Source: UKL13-2 sp044228625 (lineage in GTDB: Bacteria; Pseudomonadota; Gammaproteobacteria; Burkholderiales; Usitatibacteraceae). Taken from it: a DNA stretch of 13,277 nucleotides. Below, piece after piece: positions 6,725-13,277 of the stretch (positions within the stretch are counted from its first letter, which is position 1; every line of letters starts with the position of its first letter). Location: NCBI GenBank assembly GCA_044228625.1, contig JBGAUM010000094.1, positions 1 to 13,277 of the forward strand, in the 5' to 3' direction. The position numbers were made by a program, and so were the translations under genes. The notes under the pieces were generated by a model. The model saw nothing but the letters and a program-made list of their open reading frames with translations, made no database searches and was not told where the DNA came from.

Positions 6725-7288
6725 ATGAACGAGGATTCTAAGTTGGATTCCCCGCCGGAAATTCAAGCCGCCACACCCGCGCCTCCCGCCGCGTCTCGCG
6801 ATGCCGCGGGCGACAAGGCATCGAAGGATCCCCGCTGGGTGGCCGTCAAGCCGTCGCGCATCGCGCTGGCCCTCACCGGTGTGATGGCGATGGCGGCGTT
6901 GGCCGTCATCCTGTGGGTTCCGATTCCCATGGGTCTGCAACTCGTGTTCCTGGCCTTCTGGCTGGTGGCTGCGTTCATCGAGATTCGCGCGGGCGCGCTG
7001 CTGGAGCCCACTTCCGTGCTGGCGTTTTCCCTGAAGGACGCCGATGCAGCGCCGGAAGGTGACCGGCCGCCATTGCGGGTGGCCTTGCGCACCCGCCGCG
7101 ACAATCGCGAGCTGGAAGCCGACCTTCTGTACGGGGGCGTGGTGACGCCCTGGTTCACCACGCTCAAATACCGGTTGCCGGGTGACGCCGCCTGGCGCCG
7201 CTTTTGGCCGCGGGTCGTCCCGCTCTGGGTCGATGCCATCGATGCGGAAGCATTCCGGAAATTGCGCGTCACCCTGCGCTGGAAGTAG
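6725..7288 (+). CDS. ygfX: YgfX-like membrane protein (CptA family)
   Basis: This 187-residue protein has two adjacent transmembrane helices (about residues 45-65 and 68-87) and a soluble C-terminal half ending in VPLWVDAIDAEAFRKLRVTLRW. That layout matches the YgfX/CptA family, in which a helix hairpin is followed by a small beta-rich domain and a closing 'D.l....FR.LRv.LR' motif. In E. coli YgfX is reported as an inner-membrane protein affecting cell shape and acting with SdhE, and it lies beside ygfZ as here. No sdhE is present next to it. The first 40 residues are Ala/Pro-rich and unusual. The ATG at 6725 is chosen over one at 6680, which would run back through the ygfZ start; GGAAG lies 10 bases upstream. 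Assignment rests on layout and motif, without an alignment. Confidence 0.68.
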   Translation: MNEDSKLDSPPEIQAATPAPPAASRDAAGDKASKDPRWVAVKPSRIALALTGVMAMAALAVILWVPIPMGLQLVFLAFWLVAAFIEIRAGALLEPTSVLAFSLKDADAAPEGDRPPLRVALRTRRDNRELEADLLYGGVVTPWFTTLKYRLPGDAAWRRFWPRVVPLWVDAIDAEAFRKLRVTLRWK

Positions 7289-7323
7289 CCGGGCGGCAGC
7301 GGCTCGACCGACACCCCCTCCGT

Positions 7324-7329
7324 TATAAT
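7324..7329 (+). promoter_or_regulatory. -10 element of the probable purL promoter
   Basis: A perfect TATAAT lies 49 bases before the purL start codon, in a short gap after the ygfX-like gene. No good -35 is present at 16-18 bases: TCGACC (7304-7309, 4 of 6) is only 14 bases away. Expression may need an activator, or the element may be weak. No PurR operator was recognised. Confidence 0.45.
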
Positions 7330-7378
7330 TCGGGCTGTTTTCGCCCTCGCGCGCCGTGAGGCTCGCCCCTCGATCGCC

Positions 7379-10300
7379 ATGCCTCCTCCTGCAGCTCCCG
7401 CGGCGCCCCGTTTTGTGTGGACGCTGCCCGGTGCGACCGCGTTGTCGCCGTTCCGCAAGGAAAAACTGTTGGCCACGTTGCGCGATGCCGTGCCGGGTGC
7501 GGCGGATGCCCATGCGGCATCCGTGCACTTCATCGAATCCTCGCGCGAACTGACCGCAGACGAACAAGCGCAAGTGCAGGCGTTGCTCGGGCCTGCCGCG
7601 GGAACCGCGGCGCCGGGCGAGACGTTCCTGGTGGTGCCGCGCATCGGCACCATTTCCCCATGGGCCTCGAAGGCCACCAACATCGCCAGCAACTGCGGCT
7701 TGTCCGCCGTGCATCGCATCGAGCGCGGCACGCGATTTCATGTGGTCCTCAAAGGCCCCTGCGATGCCGCAACACGCGAACGCCTTGCCCGCGCGCTGCA
7801 TGACCCGATGACCGAATCGGTCATCGAAGAACACCGCGCCGCCGAACTGCTGTTCGCGGTGCAGCCGCCCGCGCCGTTGTCCACCGTACCCTTGATGAAG
7901 GAAGGGCGCGCGGCGCTGGTGGCGGCCAATCGCGACATGGGACTGGCGCTGGCCGAGGACGAGATCGACTACCTTCTCAACGCCTACCAGGCGTTGCAGC
8001 GCGACCCGACCGACGTGGAACTGATGATGTTCGCGCAGGCCAATTCCGAGCATTGCCGCCACAAGATCTTCAATGCCTCGTGGACGTTGGACGGCGAGCA
8101 GAAGGCCGAGACGCTGTTCGGCATGATCCGCAACACACACAAGGTCTCCCCGGCGCGCACCGTGATCGCCTACGCCGACAACTCGGCCGTGATGGAGGGT
8201 GCCACTGTCGATCGCTTTTTTGCGCAAGGCTCTCGCTACGGTTTTCATGCGGACGACACGCAAATCCTCATGAAGGTGGAAACGCACAACCACCCGACGG
8301 CAATTGCGCCCTGGCCGGGTGCGGCGACCGGTTCGGGCGGCGAGATTCGCGACGAGGGCGCCACTGGCATCGGCGGCAAGCCCAAGGCGGGCCTCACGGG
8401 ATTTTCGGTATCCAATCTCAACATTCCCGGCGCGGGGCGGCCGTGGGAATCCGGGTACGGCAAGCCCGCGCGCATCGCCTCTGCGCTCGACATCATGATC
8501 GAAGGGCCGCTGGGCGGCGCGGCCTTCAACAACGAATTCGGCCGCATCAATTTGTGCGGCTACTTCCGCACGCTGGAACAAGCCTGCGACGGCGTGGTGC
8601 GCGGCTATCACAAGCCGATCATGATTGCCGGCGGCTACGGCAGCATTTCCTCGCGGCACACGGCCAAGCACACGCTCAAGCCGGGAGACTTGTTCATCCA
8701 GCTGGGCGGGCCGGGCATGCGCATCGGCCTGGGCGGCGGTGCGGCGTCCTCGATGGCATCGGGTACCAACACCGAAGCGCTGGACTTCGATTCCGTGCAG
8801 CGCGCCAATGCGGAGATGGAGCGGCGCTGCCAGGAAGTGATCGATGCCTGCTGGGCGCTGGGCGACCAGAACCCCATCCTCTCCATCCACGACGTGGGCG
8901 CGGGCGGCTTGTCGAACGCGTTGCCGGAACTGGCGCACGGCGGCGGCGTGGGCGCGACCATCGACTTGCGCGCCGTGCCGAGCGAAGAACCGGGCATGAG
9001 CCCCAAGGAAATCTGGAGCAACGAATCGCAGGAGCGTTACGTGCTGGCCATTGCGCCGGAGTCACTGCCGCTGTTCAAGGCCATGTGCGAGCGCGAGCGC
9101 TGCCTGTTCGCCGTGCTGGGTACGGCCACCGCGGAGCACGACCTGGTGGTGAAGGACGGGGTGTTCGGCAACCATCCCGTGAACATGAAATTGGACGTGC
9201 TGCTCGGCAAGCCGCCGCGCATGCATCGCGATGTTCGGCGGACCGCGCCCAGGCTTCCTGTGTTCGATCTTTCCAAAGTGGACCTCAAGGATGCCGCGTA
9301 TCGCGTGCTGAAGTTTCCGGCGGTGGCGGACAAGTCCTTCCTCATCACCATCGGCGACCGCTCCGTGGGCGGGCTCACGGCACGCGACCAGTTCGTGGGC
9401 CCCTGGCAGGTGCCGGTGGCGGATTGCGCGGTGACGTTGATGGGCTTCGATACGCTCAAGGGCGAAGCGATGGCCATGGGCGAGCGCACACCGCTGGCGA
9501 TGATCGACGCGCCGGCCTCGGGACGCATGGCGGTGGGTGAGGCGATCACCAACATTGCGGCGGCGGATATCGACGACATCGGCCACGTCAAGCTCTCGGC
9601 CAACTGGATGGCGGCGGCGGGCTTTGCCGGCGAAGATGCGCGCTTGTTCGACACGGTGCAGGCCGTGGGCATGGAACTGTGCCCCGCGTTGGGCATTTCC
9701 ATCCCAGTGGGCAAGGATTCCTTGTCGATGAAGACCGCCTGGAGCGAAGGGGGAGAAAACAAACAGGTGGTGGCGCCGGTGTCGCTGATCATTTCCGCAT
9801 TTGCACCGGTGGCCAATGCCGCGCGCACGCTGACCCCGTTGCTTGCCGAGGGCGAAACGGAGCTGGTGTTGATCGACCTGGGCGCCGGCAAGAACCGGCT
9901 GGGCGGTTCCGCGTTGGCCTTGACGCATTCGGCCACCGGCAACCGCGCGCCTGATGTGGTGGATGCGGCGCAATTGAAGGCGTTCTTCGGCGCAGTGCGG
10001 AAGCTGTCGCGCGAGGGCAGGGTGCTGGCCTATCACGACCGTTCCGACGGCGGATTGTTTGTCACGGTGGCGGAGATGATGTTTGCTTCACACCAGGGCG
10101 TGACGCTCAACCTCGACGTGCTGACCTACGCCGAGCGCGAAGCCGACGTGGACGACTACGACATCACGCCGGTGACGCAAAAGATCGGTGAGACCGAGGC
10201 GGTGCTGGCCGCGCTGTTCAACGAGGAACTGGGCGCGGTGCTGCAGATCCGCCGCGCGGACCGCGAGGCCGTGATGGCCGCGCTGCGCGAGGCGGGACTC

Positions 10301-11362
10301 GGCGCGGTATCGCATGTGATCGGCGCGCCCAACACGGGCGATGAACTGAAAATCGTGCGGGCCACGCGCACGCTGTTTGCTGAAAAGCGCGTGGACTTGC
10401 AGCGCGCGTGGAGCGAGACGAGTTACCTGATCCAGCGATTGCGCGACAACCCGGCCACCACGGACCAGGAATACGCGCGCCTCAACCAGCGCGACGACAC
10501 GGGGCTTCAAGGCACGCTCACGTTCGATGCGCAGCAGGATGTTGCTGCGCCGTTCGTCGCCACCGGTACGCGGCCGAAGATCGCGATTTTGCGCGAGCAG
10601 GGCGTCAACGGGCAGATTGAGATGGCGCACGCGTTCCACCGCGCGGGGTTTGAATCCATCGACGTACACATGAGCGACGTCATCGCGGGCCGCGTCTCCC
10701 TGAAGGACATGAAGGGCCTGGCCGCGTGCGGCGGGTTCTCCTATGGCGACGTGCTGGGCGCCGGGGAAGGGTGGGCGAAATCGATCCTGTTCAATGCGCG
10801 GGCGCGCGCCGAATTCGAGGCCTTCTTTGCGCGGCAGGATTCTTTCGCGCTGGGCGTGTGCAACGGCTGCCAGATGATGTCGAACTTGAAAACCATCATT
10901 CCGGGTGCTACGAACTGGCCGCACCTGGAAAGAAACCTTTGCGAGCAATACGAGGCGCGCACGGTGAACCTGAAGATTCGCGAGACGCCGTCGATCTTCT
11001 TCCAGGGCATGGCCGGGTCGATCCTGCCGGTGGCCACCGCGCACGGCGAAGGCCGGGCGGTGTTTGGCAGCGACGCGCAACGCGACGCCATGCGCTGGCT
11101 CACGGCCGCGGAATTCGTGGACGCGGCGGGCCAGGCCACCGAGACATTCCCCTTGAACCCGAACGGGTCGCCCATGGGCATGACGGCCTTCACCACGCCG
11201 GACGGCCGCTTCACGATCATGATGCCGCACCCGGAGCGCGTGGTGCTCAATGCCAACCTCTCCTGGCGGCCTGCGGATTGGAACGCCGAAACGCCGGACG
11301 GCAAGCCCGCGGCGAGCCCGTGGATGCGCATGTTCCGCAATGCCCGCGTGTGGGTGAGCTGA
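7379..11362 (+). CDS. purL: phosphoribosylformylglycinamidine synthase (single-chain)
   Basis: This 1,327-residue enzyme catalyses the fourth step of purine synthesis, converting FGAR, glutamine and ATP to FGAM. It is the large proteobacterial form. In order it has a PurS-like N-terminal domain (to about residue 170), a linker, two AIR-synthase-like halves with the ATP/substrate motif ETHNHPTA (301-308) and a glycine-rich GATGSGGEIRDEG-type stretch, and a class I glutamine amidotransferase domain from about residue 1060. The amidotransferase nucleophile is C1161 in GVCNGCQMM, with H1284 and E1286 in PHPERV completing the triad. The length is close to the usual 1,300-1,340. The ATG at 7379 has no convincing ribosome site, and the first dozen residues are Pro/Ala-rich and dispensable-looking, so the start is less sure than the gene. 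The stop is one base before the next start. Confidence 0.97.
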   Translation: MPPPAAPAAPRFVWTLPGATALSPFRKEKLLATLRDAVPGAADAHAASVHFIESSRELTADEQAQVQALLGPAAGTAAPGETFLVVPRIGTISPWASKATNIASNCGLSAVHRIERGTRFHVVLKGPCDAATRERLARALHDPMTESVIEEHRAAELLFAVQPPAPLSTVPLMKEGRAALVAANRDMGLALAEDEIDYLLNAYQALQRDPTDVELMMFAQANSEHCRHKIFNASWTLDGEQKAETLFGMIRNTHKVSPARTVIAYADNSAVMEGATVDRFFAQGSRYGFHADDTQILMKVETHNHPTAIAPWPGAATGSGGEIRDEGATGIGGKPKAGLTGFSVSNLNIPGAGRPWESGYGKPARIASALDIMIEGPLGGAAFNNEFGRINLCGYFRTLEQACDGVVRGYHKPIMIAGGYGSISSRHTAKHTLKPGDLFIQLGGPGMRIGLGGGAASSMASGTNTEALDFDSVQRANAEMERRCQEVIDACWALGDQNPILSIHDVGAGGLSNALPELAHGGGVGATIDLRAVPSEEPGMSPKEIWSNESQERYVLAIAPESLPLFKAMCERERCLFAVLGTATAEHDLVVKDGVFGNHPVNMKLDVLLGKPPRMHRDVRRTAPRLPVFDLSKVDLKDAAYRVLKFPAVADKSFLITIGDRSVGGLTARDQFVGPWQVPVADCAVTLMGFDTLKGEAMAMGERTPLAMIDAPASGRMAVGEAITNIAAADIDDIGHVKLSANWMAAAGFAGEDARLFDTVQAVGMELCPALGISIPVGKDSLSMKTAWSEGGENKQVVAPVSLIISAFAPVANAARTLTPLLAEGETELVLIDLGAGKNRLGGSALALTHSATGNRAPDVVDAAQLKAFFGAVRKLSREGRVLAYHDRSDGGLFVTVAEMMFASHQGVTLNLDVLTYAEREADVDDYDITPVTQKIGETEAVLAALFNEELGAVLQIRRADREAVMAALREAGLGAVSHVIGAPNTGDELKIVRATRTLFAEKRVDLQRAWSETSYLIQRLRDNPATTDQEYARLNQRDDTGLQGTLTFDAQQDVAAPFVATGTRPKIAILREQGVNGQIEMAHAFHRAGFESIDVHMSDVIAGRVSLKDMKGLAACGGFSYGDVLGAGEGWAKSILFNARARAEFEAFFARQDSFALGVCNGCQMMSNLKTIIPGATNWPHLERNLCEQYEARTVNLKIRETPSIFFQGMAGSILPVATAHGEGRAVFGSDAQRDAMRWLTAAEFVDAAGQATETFPLNPNGSPMGMTAFTTPDGRFTIMMPHPERVVLNANLSWRPADWNAETPDGKPAASPWMRMFRNARVWVS

Positions 11363-11363
11363 G

Positions 11364-11879
11364 ATGGCGGGGGAACAACGCCCGCGCCTGGTGCCGCTGG
11401 CACCGGACGGGTTCGAGACCCTGGCGCACGTGGCGCGGCAGATCTGGCGGGAGTACTACACGACGTTCATCAGCGTTGAGCAGATCGAATACATGCTGGC
11501 CGGGCGCTACACGGCCGAGAGCCTTTCGCGCTACGTGAACTCCGCGGAGCGCTGGTGCGACCTGCTGATGCGGGGCGACGAGACGATTGGCTACTGCAGC
11601 CATTCCCTCACGGAAAATCCGGAAGAACTCAAGCTCGAACAGCTTTACGTGTTGCCCGAGCACCATGGCAAGGGCTACGGCAGTTTCATGCTCAAACACA
11701 TCGAAGCACGCGCGGCCGCGCTGGGCCGGCCGCTGATCATGCTGACGGTGAACCGCAACAACACCCGTTCCATGCAGGTTTACCTTCACGCAGGCTTCGC
11801 AGTGCGCGAGGAAAAAGTGTTCGATATCGGCAACGGGTTTGTGATGGACGACTACGTCATGGAAAAGCGGCTGGCGTAG
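11364..11879 (+). CDS. GNAT family N-acetyltransferase
   Basis: This 171-residue acetyltransferase has motif A at LKLEQLYVLPEHHGKGYGSFML (89-110), in which H101-G-K-G104-Y-G106 forms the acetyl-CoA loop, with His where Gln or Arg is usual. Motif B is VNRNNTRSMQVYLHAGF (129-145), with Y140 as the likely general acid. It begins one base after the purL stop, so it is probably cotranscribed and translationally coupled with purL. The acceptor is unknown, and a link to purine metabolism is not shown by the sequence. It is the last gene with the high-GC composition of the left part of the window. The next 110 bases (11880-11989) contain no gene and no clear terminator. Confidence 0.87.
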   Translation: MAGEQRPRLVPLAPDGFETLAHVARQIWREYYTTFISVEQIEYMLAGRYTAESLSRYVNSAERWCDLLMRGDETIGYCSHSLTENPEELKLEQLYVLPEHHGKGYGSFMLKHIEARAAALGRPLIMLTVNRNNTRSMQVYLHAGFAVREEKVFDIGNGFVMDDYVMEKRLA

Positions 11880-11989
11880 GTTGATCCGCGTGCCAAGGGC
11901 TGCTTAAGGCTACATCGCAAGGCAAAACCCCAGAAGGGACGGGCGTTTCCAGCCATTTCTGCCACAAGCGCCGCGCCAGACCTAGGGTT

Positions 11990-13006
11990 TTATATTTTAT
12001 CGAGCGGGCTGATGACTCCGCGCCCGGCCACCTTGAGCACGTGGGTGTAGATCATGGTGGTGTTCACATCCGAGTGGCCCAGCAGCTCCTGCACGCTGCG
12101 GATGTCGTAACCGGACTGCAGCAAGTGCGTCGCGAAGCAGTGGCGAAGGGTGTGGGGTGTGACGGGCTTCACGATTCCGGCGCGTTGTACCGCCAACCTG
12201 AAATCACGCCTGAAGGTCTGGTCGTACAAATGGTGTCTTCGCACGATGCCCGTGCGCGGATCCTCCGACACACTCGACTGAGGAAACACCCAAAACCAGG
12301 CCCAGCTTGAACCGGCATTGGGATACTTCTTTGCCAAGGCATGAGGCATGAAGACGCCGGGCCTCTTGTCCACATGATCCTGTGCCCAGACTGCGCGTGA
12401 ATGTGCAAGCTGCTGCTTCAACGGCGCAACCAATGAATCTGGAAGCATGACCACGCGATCCTTGAACCCCTTGCCCTCGCGTATAACAATACCGTGGTGA
12501 TCGAAATCGACATCCTTCACGCGCAATTGAAGTGCCTCCGTGATGCGCATGCCGGTGCCGTAGAGAAGCCGGGCCAGCACACCATGCTCGCCCGCCATTA
12601 GTGACAGAACCCGCGCCACTTCCTCGCGGGAGAGCACCACCGGAAGCCGCCGCGGAACAGTAGGCCTGGACAGATTGTCCAGCCAGGGTAGGTCGACGTT
12701 CAACACCTTTTGGTACAGAAACAACAGCGACGACAATGCTACGCGATGTGTCGATACTGAAACCTTGCGCTCGCTAGTGAGGTAGGAAAGAAAATCGACA
12801 ACCTCCGGGGCGCCCATCTTGAGCGGATGGCGCATCCCGGACCAGCGGATGAAGAACCGAATCCAGTACAGATAGGCCTGCTCGGTTCGAATGCTGAAGT
12901 GCAGATAACGTATACGCTCCCGAACTTGATCAAGGATCTTGGTCGATTGCAACGCCGGGAGCGGCGGGTTAGACTTTGGTCGAACAGCGGTATAAGCACT
13001 GCGCAC
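11990..13006 (-). CDS. intI: integron integrase IntI (tyrosine recombinase)
   Basis: This tyrosine recombinase inserts and excises gene cassettes by attI x attC recombination. With the GTG start at 13006 it has 338 residues, one more than class 1 IntI1. Every catalytic residue is present with a constant offset of 8 from IntI1: R154 (TGMR), K179 (EGKGFKD), H285 and R288 (PHTLRH), H311 (LLGHSD) and Y320 (MIYTH). The IntI-only extra region is present (about 227-265: KKYPNAGSSWAWFWVFPQ and SEDPRTGIVRRHH), which separates it from XerC/D. The N-terminal ILDQVRERIRYLHFSIRTEQAY is also IntI-like. The frame is open to a TTG at 13075, but that would place the promoter and LexA box inside the gene. An ATG at 13054 (354 residues) is an alternative. 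No good ribosome site marks any start. The gene faces away from the attI region, as in all integrons, and its composition is less GC-rich than that of purL. Confidence 0.93.
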   Translation of the reverse strand: MRSAYTAVRPKSNPPLPALQSTKILDQVRERIRYLHFSIRTEQAYLYWIRFFIRWSGMRHPLKMGAPEVVDFLSYLTSERKVSVSTHRVALSSLLFLYQKVLNVDLPWLDNLSRPTVPRRLPVVLSREEVARVLSLMAGEHGVLARLLYGTGMRITEALQLRVKDVDFDHHGIVIREGKGFKDRVVMLPDSLVAPLKQQLAHSRAVWAQDHVDKRPGVFMPHALAKKYPNAGSSWAWFWVFPQSSVSEDPRTGIVRRHHLYDQTFRRDFRLAVQRAGIVKPVTPHTLRHCFATHLLQSGYDIRSVQELLGHSDVNTTMIYTHVLKVAGRGVISPLDKI

Positions 13007-13040
13007 TGATTGCGCTGGAGTGATAGAAATGGGGTTTCTG

Positions 13041-13068
13041 TTATGACTGTACATATATACAGTATAAT
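13041..13068 (+). promoter_or_regulatory. candidate outward (cassette) promoter under the same LexA box
   Basis: A perfect TATAAT (13063-13068) lies on the plus strand, reading toward the attI side. The best -35 is TTATGA (13041-13046, 3 of 6) at 16 bases. The 16-bp CTG-N10-CAG core of the LexA box fills that spacer exactly. If active, this would be a Pc-type promoter repressed by LexA. The poor -35 keeps confidence moderate. Confidence 0.4.
13045..13064. promoter_or_regulatory. LexA box (SOS operator) at intI
   Basis: Read on the minus strand the site is TACTGTATATATGTACAGTC, matching 18 of 20 positions of the E. coli-type consensus with the essential CTG-N10-CAG (13047-13062). It overlaps the -10 of the integrase promoter. 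SOS control of integron integrases through such a box is established for class 1 and Vibrio integrons, so intI here is probably induced by DNA damage. Confidence 0.85.
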
Positions 13069-13089
13069 TGCGCAACGCCCTGATTGCAA
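13061..13089 (-). promoter_or_regulatory. integrase promoter PintI
   Basis: On the minus strand, TTGCAA (13089-13084) and TATACT (13066-13061) are separated by exactly 17 bases, with 4 of 6 and 5 of 6 matches to the sigma70 consensus. Transcription would begin near 13054, just inside the LexA box that overlaps the -10. LexA binding here should block RNA polymerase. Confidence 0.65.
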
Positions 13090-13128
13090 GAGAATTTCTG
13101 CGTTTCGCCAGTCCAGAATAGTTATCAA

Positions 13129-13152
13129 CGCTGTCCTGATACGAGGACAGCG
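13129..13152. repeat. perfect inverted repeat in the attI region
   Basis: CGCTGTCCT (13129-13137) and AGGACAGCG (13144-13152) form a 9-bp perfect palindrome around a GATACG loop. No T tract follows on either strand. It lies between the intI promoter and the candidate attI core, in the leader of any transcript running into the cassettes. It could be an RNA hairpin, a protein site or a cruciform. Confidence 0.6.
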
Positions 13153-13208
13153 AGTTCCACTAAATTAAGTTCTCTTGATGTGAATGCTACGGTCATGAAG
13201 ATCTGCGC

Positions 13209-13215
13209 GTTGAGC
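13209..13215 (+). other. candidate attI core (GTTRRRY)
   Basis: GTTGAGC is the only match to the integron core GTTRRRY that I found on either strand between 13020 and 13277, and it is in the expected orientation, with crossover after the G and the cassette to the right. A 7-base degenerate motif can occur by chance, and the true core could lie past the window edge. Confidence 0.35.
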
Positions 13216-13224
13216 ATATCACAA

Positions 13225-13244
13225 AGCTGTATGTGTATACAGTC
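13225..13244. promoter_or_regulatory. second LexA box
   Basis: The 20-base site AGCTGTATGTGTATACAGTC contains CTG-N10-CAG at 13227-13242 with an alternating AT-rich centre, matching 15 of 20 positions of the E. coli-type consensus. It lies 165-180 bases from the first box and 12 bases right of the candidate attI core. It may control a gene starting at or beyond the right edge, for instance at the ATG at 13253, although no clear promoter or ribosome site was found beside it. Confidence 0.6.
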
Positions 13245-13277
13245 CTCAAAAAATGATATTTGCGGAGCGCAAAGGGC

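Larger units (their letters stand above)
13076..13277 (+). other. probable attI recombination platform of an integron
   Basis: This 202-base stretch upstream of intI holds no convincing complete gene. It is about 41% GC (74 of 180 by hand count over 13081-13260), against roughly 65-78% in sampled stretches of the chromosomal genes to the left. Its position, immediately upstream of a divergently oriented intI, is where every known integron keeps attI. It also contains the 9-bp inverted repeat, a GTTGAGC core candidate and a second LexA box. Accessory integrase-binding repeats could not be identified by eye. Confidence 0.55.

Noticed and set aside
6710..8938. Upstream extension of the ygfZ frame (743 more codons, antisense to purL and the ygfX-like gene)
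   Set aside because: Translation has no recognisable domain and is rich in Arg/His/Gly, as expected for the antisense of high-GC coding sequence. The known YgfZ start fits 6709.
9062..11230. Two long minus-strand frames within purL (9062-10036 and 10088-11230)
   Set aside because: Both lie opposite a fully conserved purL and show low-complexity Arg/His-rich composition, with no domain.
11930..11954. Similarity between 2280-2304 and 11930-11954 as a dispersed repeat
   Set aside because: 18 of 25 positions match without gaps; only two copies and no shared flanks, so it may be chance.
13007..13075. N-terminal extension of intI to the TTG at 13075
   Set aside because: It would contain the -10 element and the LexA box and make the integrase 361 residues; IntI1-like alignment and promoter position favour a later start.
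13125..13196. 23-codon minus-strand frame (starting MTVAFTSREL) in the attI region
   Set aside because: Too short, no ribosome site and no recognisable product; kept only as a possible chance frame.
1..13277. CRISPR array, tRNA, rRNA, insertion sequence or riboswitch
   Set aside because: No regularly spaced repeats, cloverleaf, transposase or recognisable aptamer found by reading; a computational scan (tRNAscan-SE, Infernal/Rfam) would be needed to exclude weak cases.

Overview
This window reads as high-GC proteobacterial chromosome, most likely a betaproteobacterium. The evidence is the single-chain PurL of about 1,330 residues, the divergent ygfZ/ygfX pair, family I pyrophosphatase, cytochrome c', and LexA boxes of the CTG-N10-CAG type. 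That placement is inferred from gene families by eye; no database search was run.

Layout, left to right. (1) Positions 1-2174 hold a redox cluster: the 3' part of a PQQ-dependent sugar dehydrogenase, a cytochrome b561 overlapping it by 4 bases, and a convergent cytochrome c' with a shared hairpin between the two. (2) Positions 2353-3556, minus strand, hold an HNH nuclease gene followed by a QueD-family gene. (3) Positions 3739-5698, plus strand, hold inorganic pyrophosphatase, a DUF1223 secreted thioredoxin-like protein and a YjcF-type acetyltransferase, separated by strong hairpins. (4) Positions 5714-7288 hold ygfZ and a ygfX-like membrane protein gene, divergent with start codons only 15 bases apart. 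(5) Positions 7379-11879 hold purL and a second acetyltransferase gene one base after it. (6) Positions 11990-13277 hold an integron integrase gene (intI) on the minus strand and, to its right, about 200 AT-rich bases that look like the regulatory and attI platform of a chromosomal integron. Any cassette array would lie beyond the right edge.

The integron end is the most interesting part. The integrase is close to class 1 IntI1, with every catalytic residue present and the IntI-specific extra helix region. A near-consensus LexA box overlaps the -10 of the intI promoter. The same box fills the spacer of an opposing promoter with a perfect TATAAT that points toward attI and the cassettes. A second CTG-N10-CAG box lies just past a GTTGAGC core that could be the attI crossover. 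SOS control may therefore cover cassette expression as well as the integrase; this is an inference to be tested.

The rest is ordinary housekeeping: electron transfer, pyrophosphate removal, Fe-S/folate repair, and purine synthesis. No rRNA, tRNA, CRISPR array, insertion sequence or complete attC site was seen.
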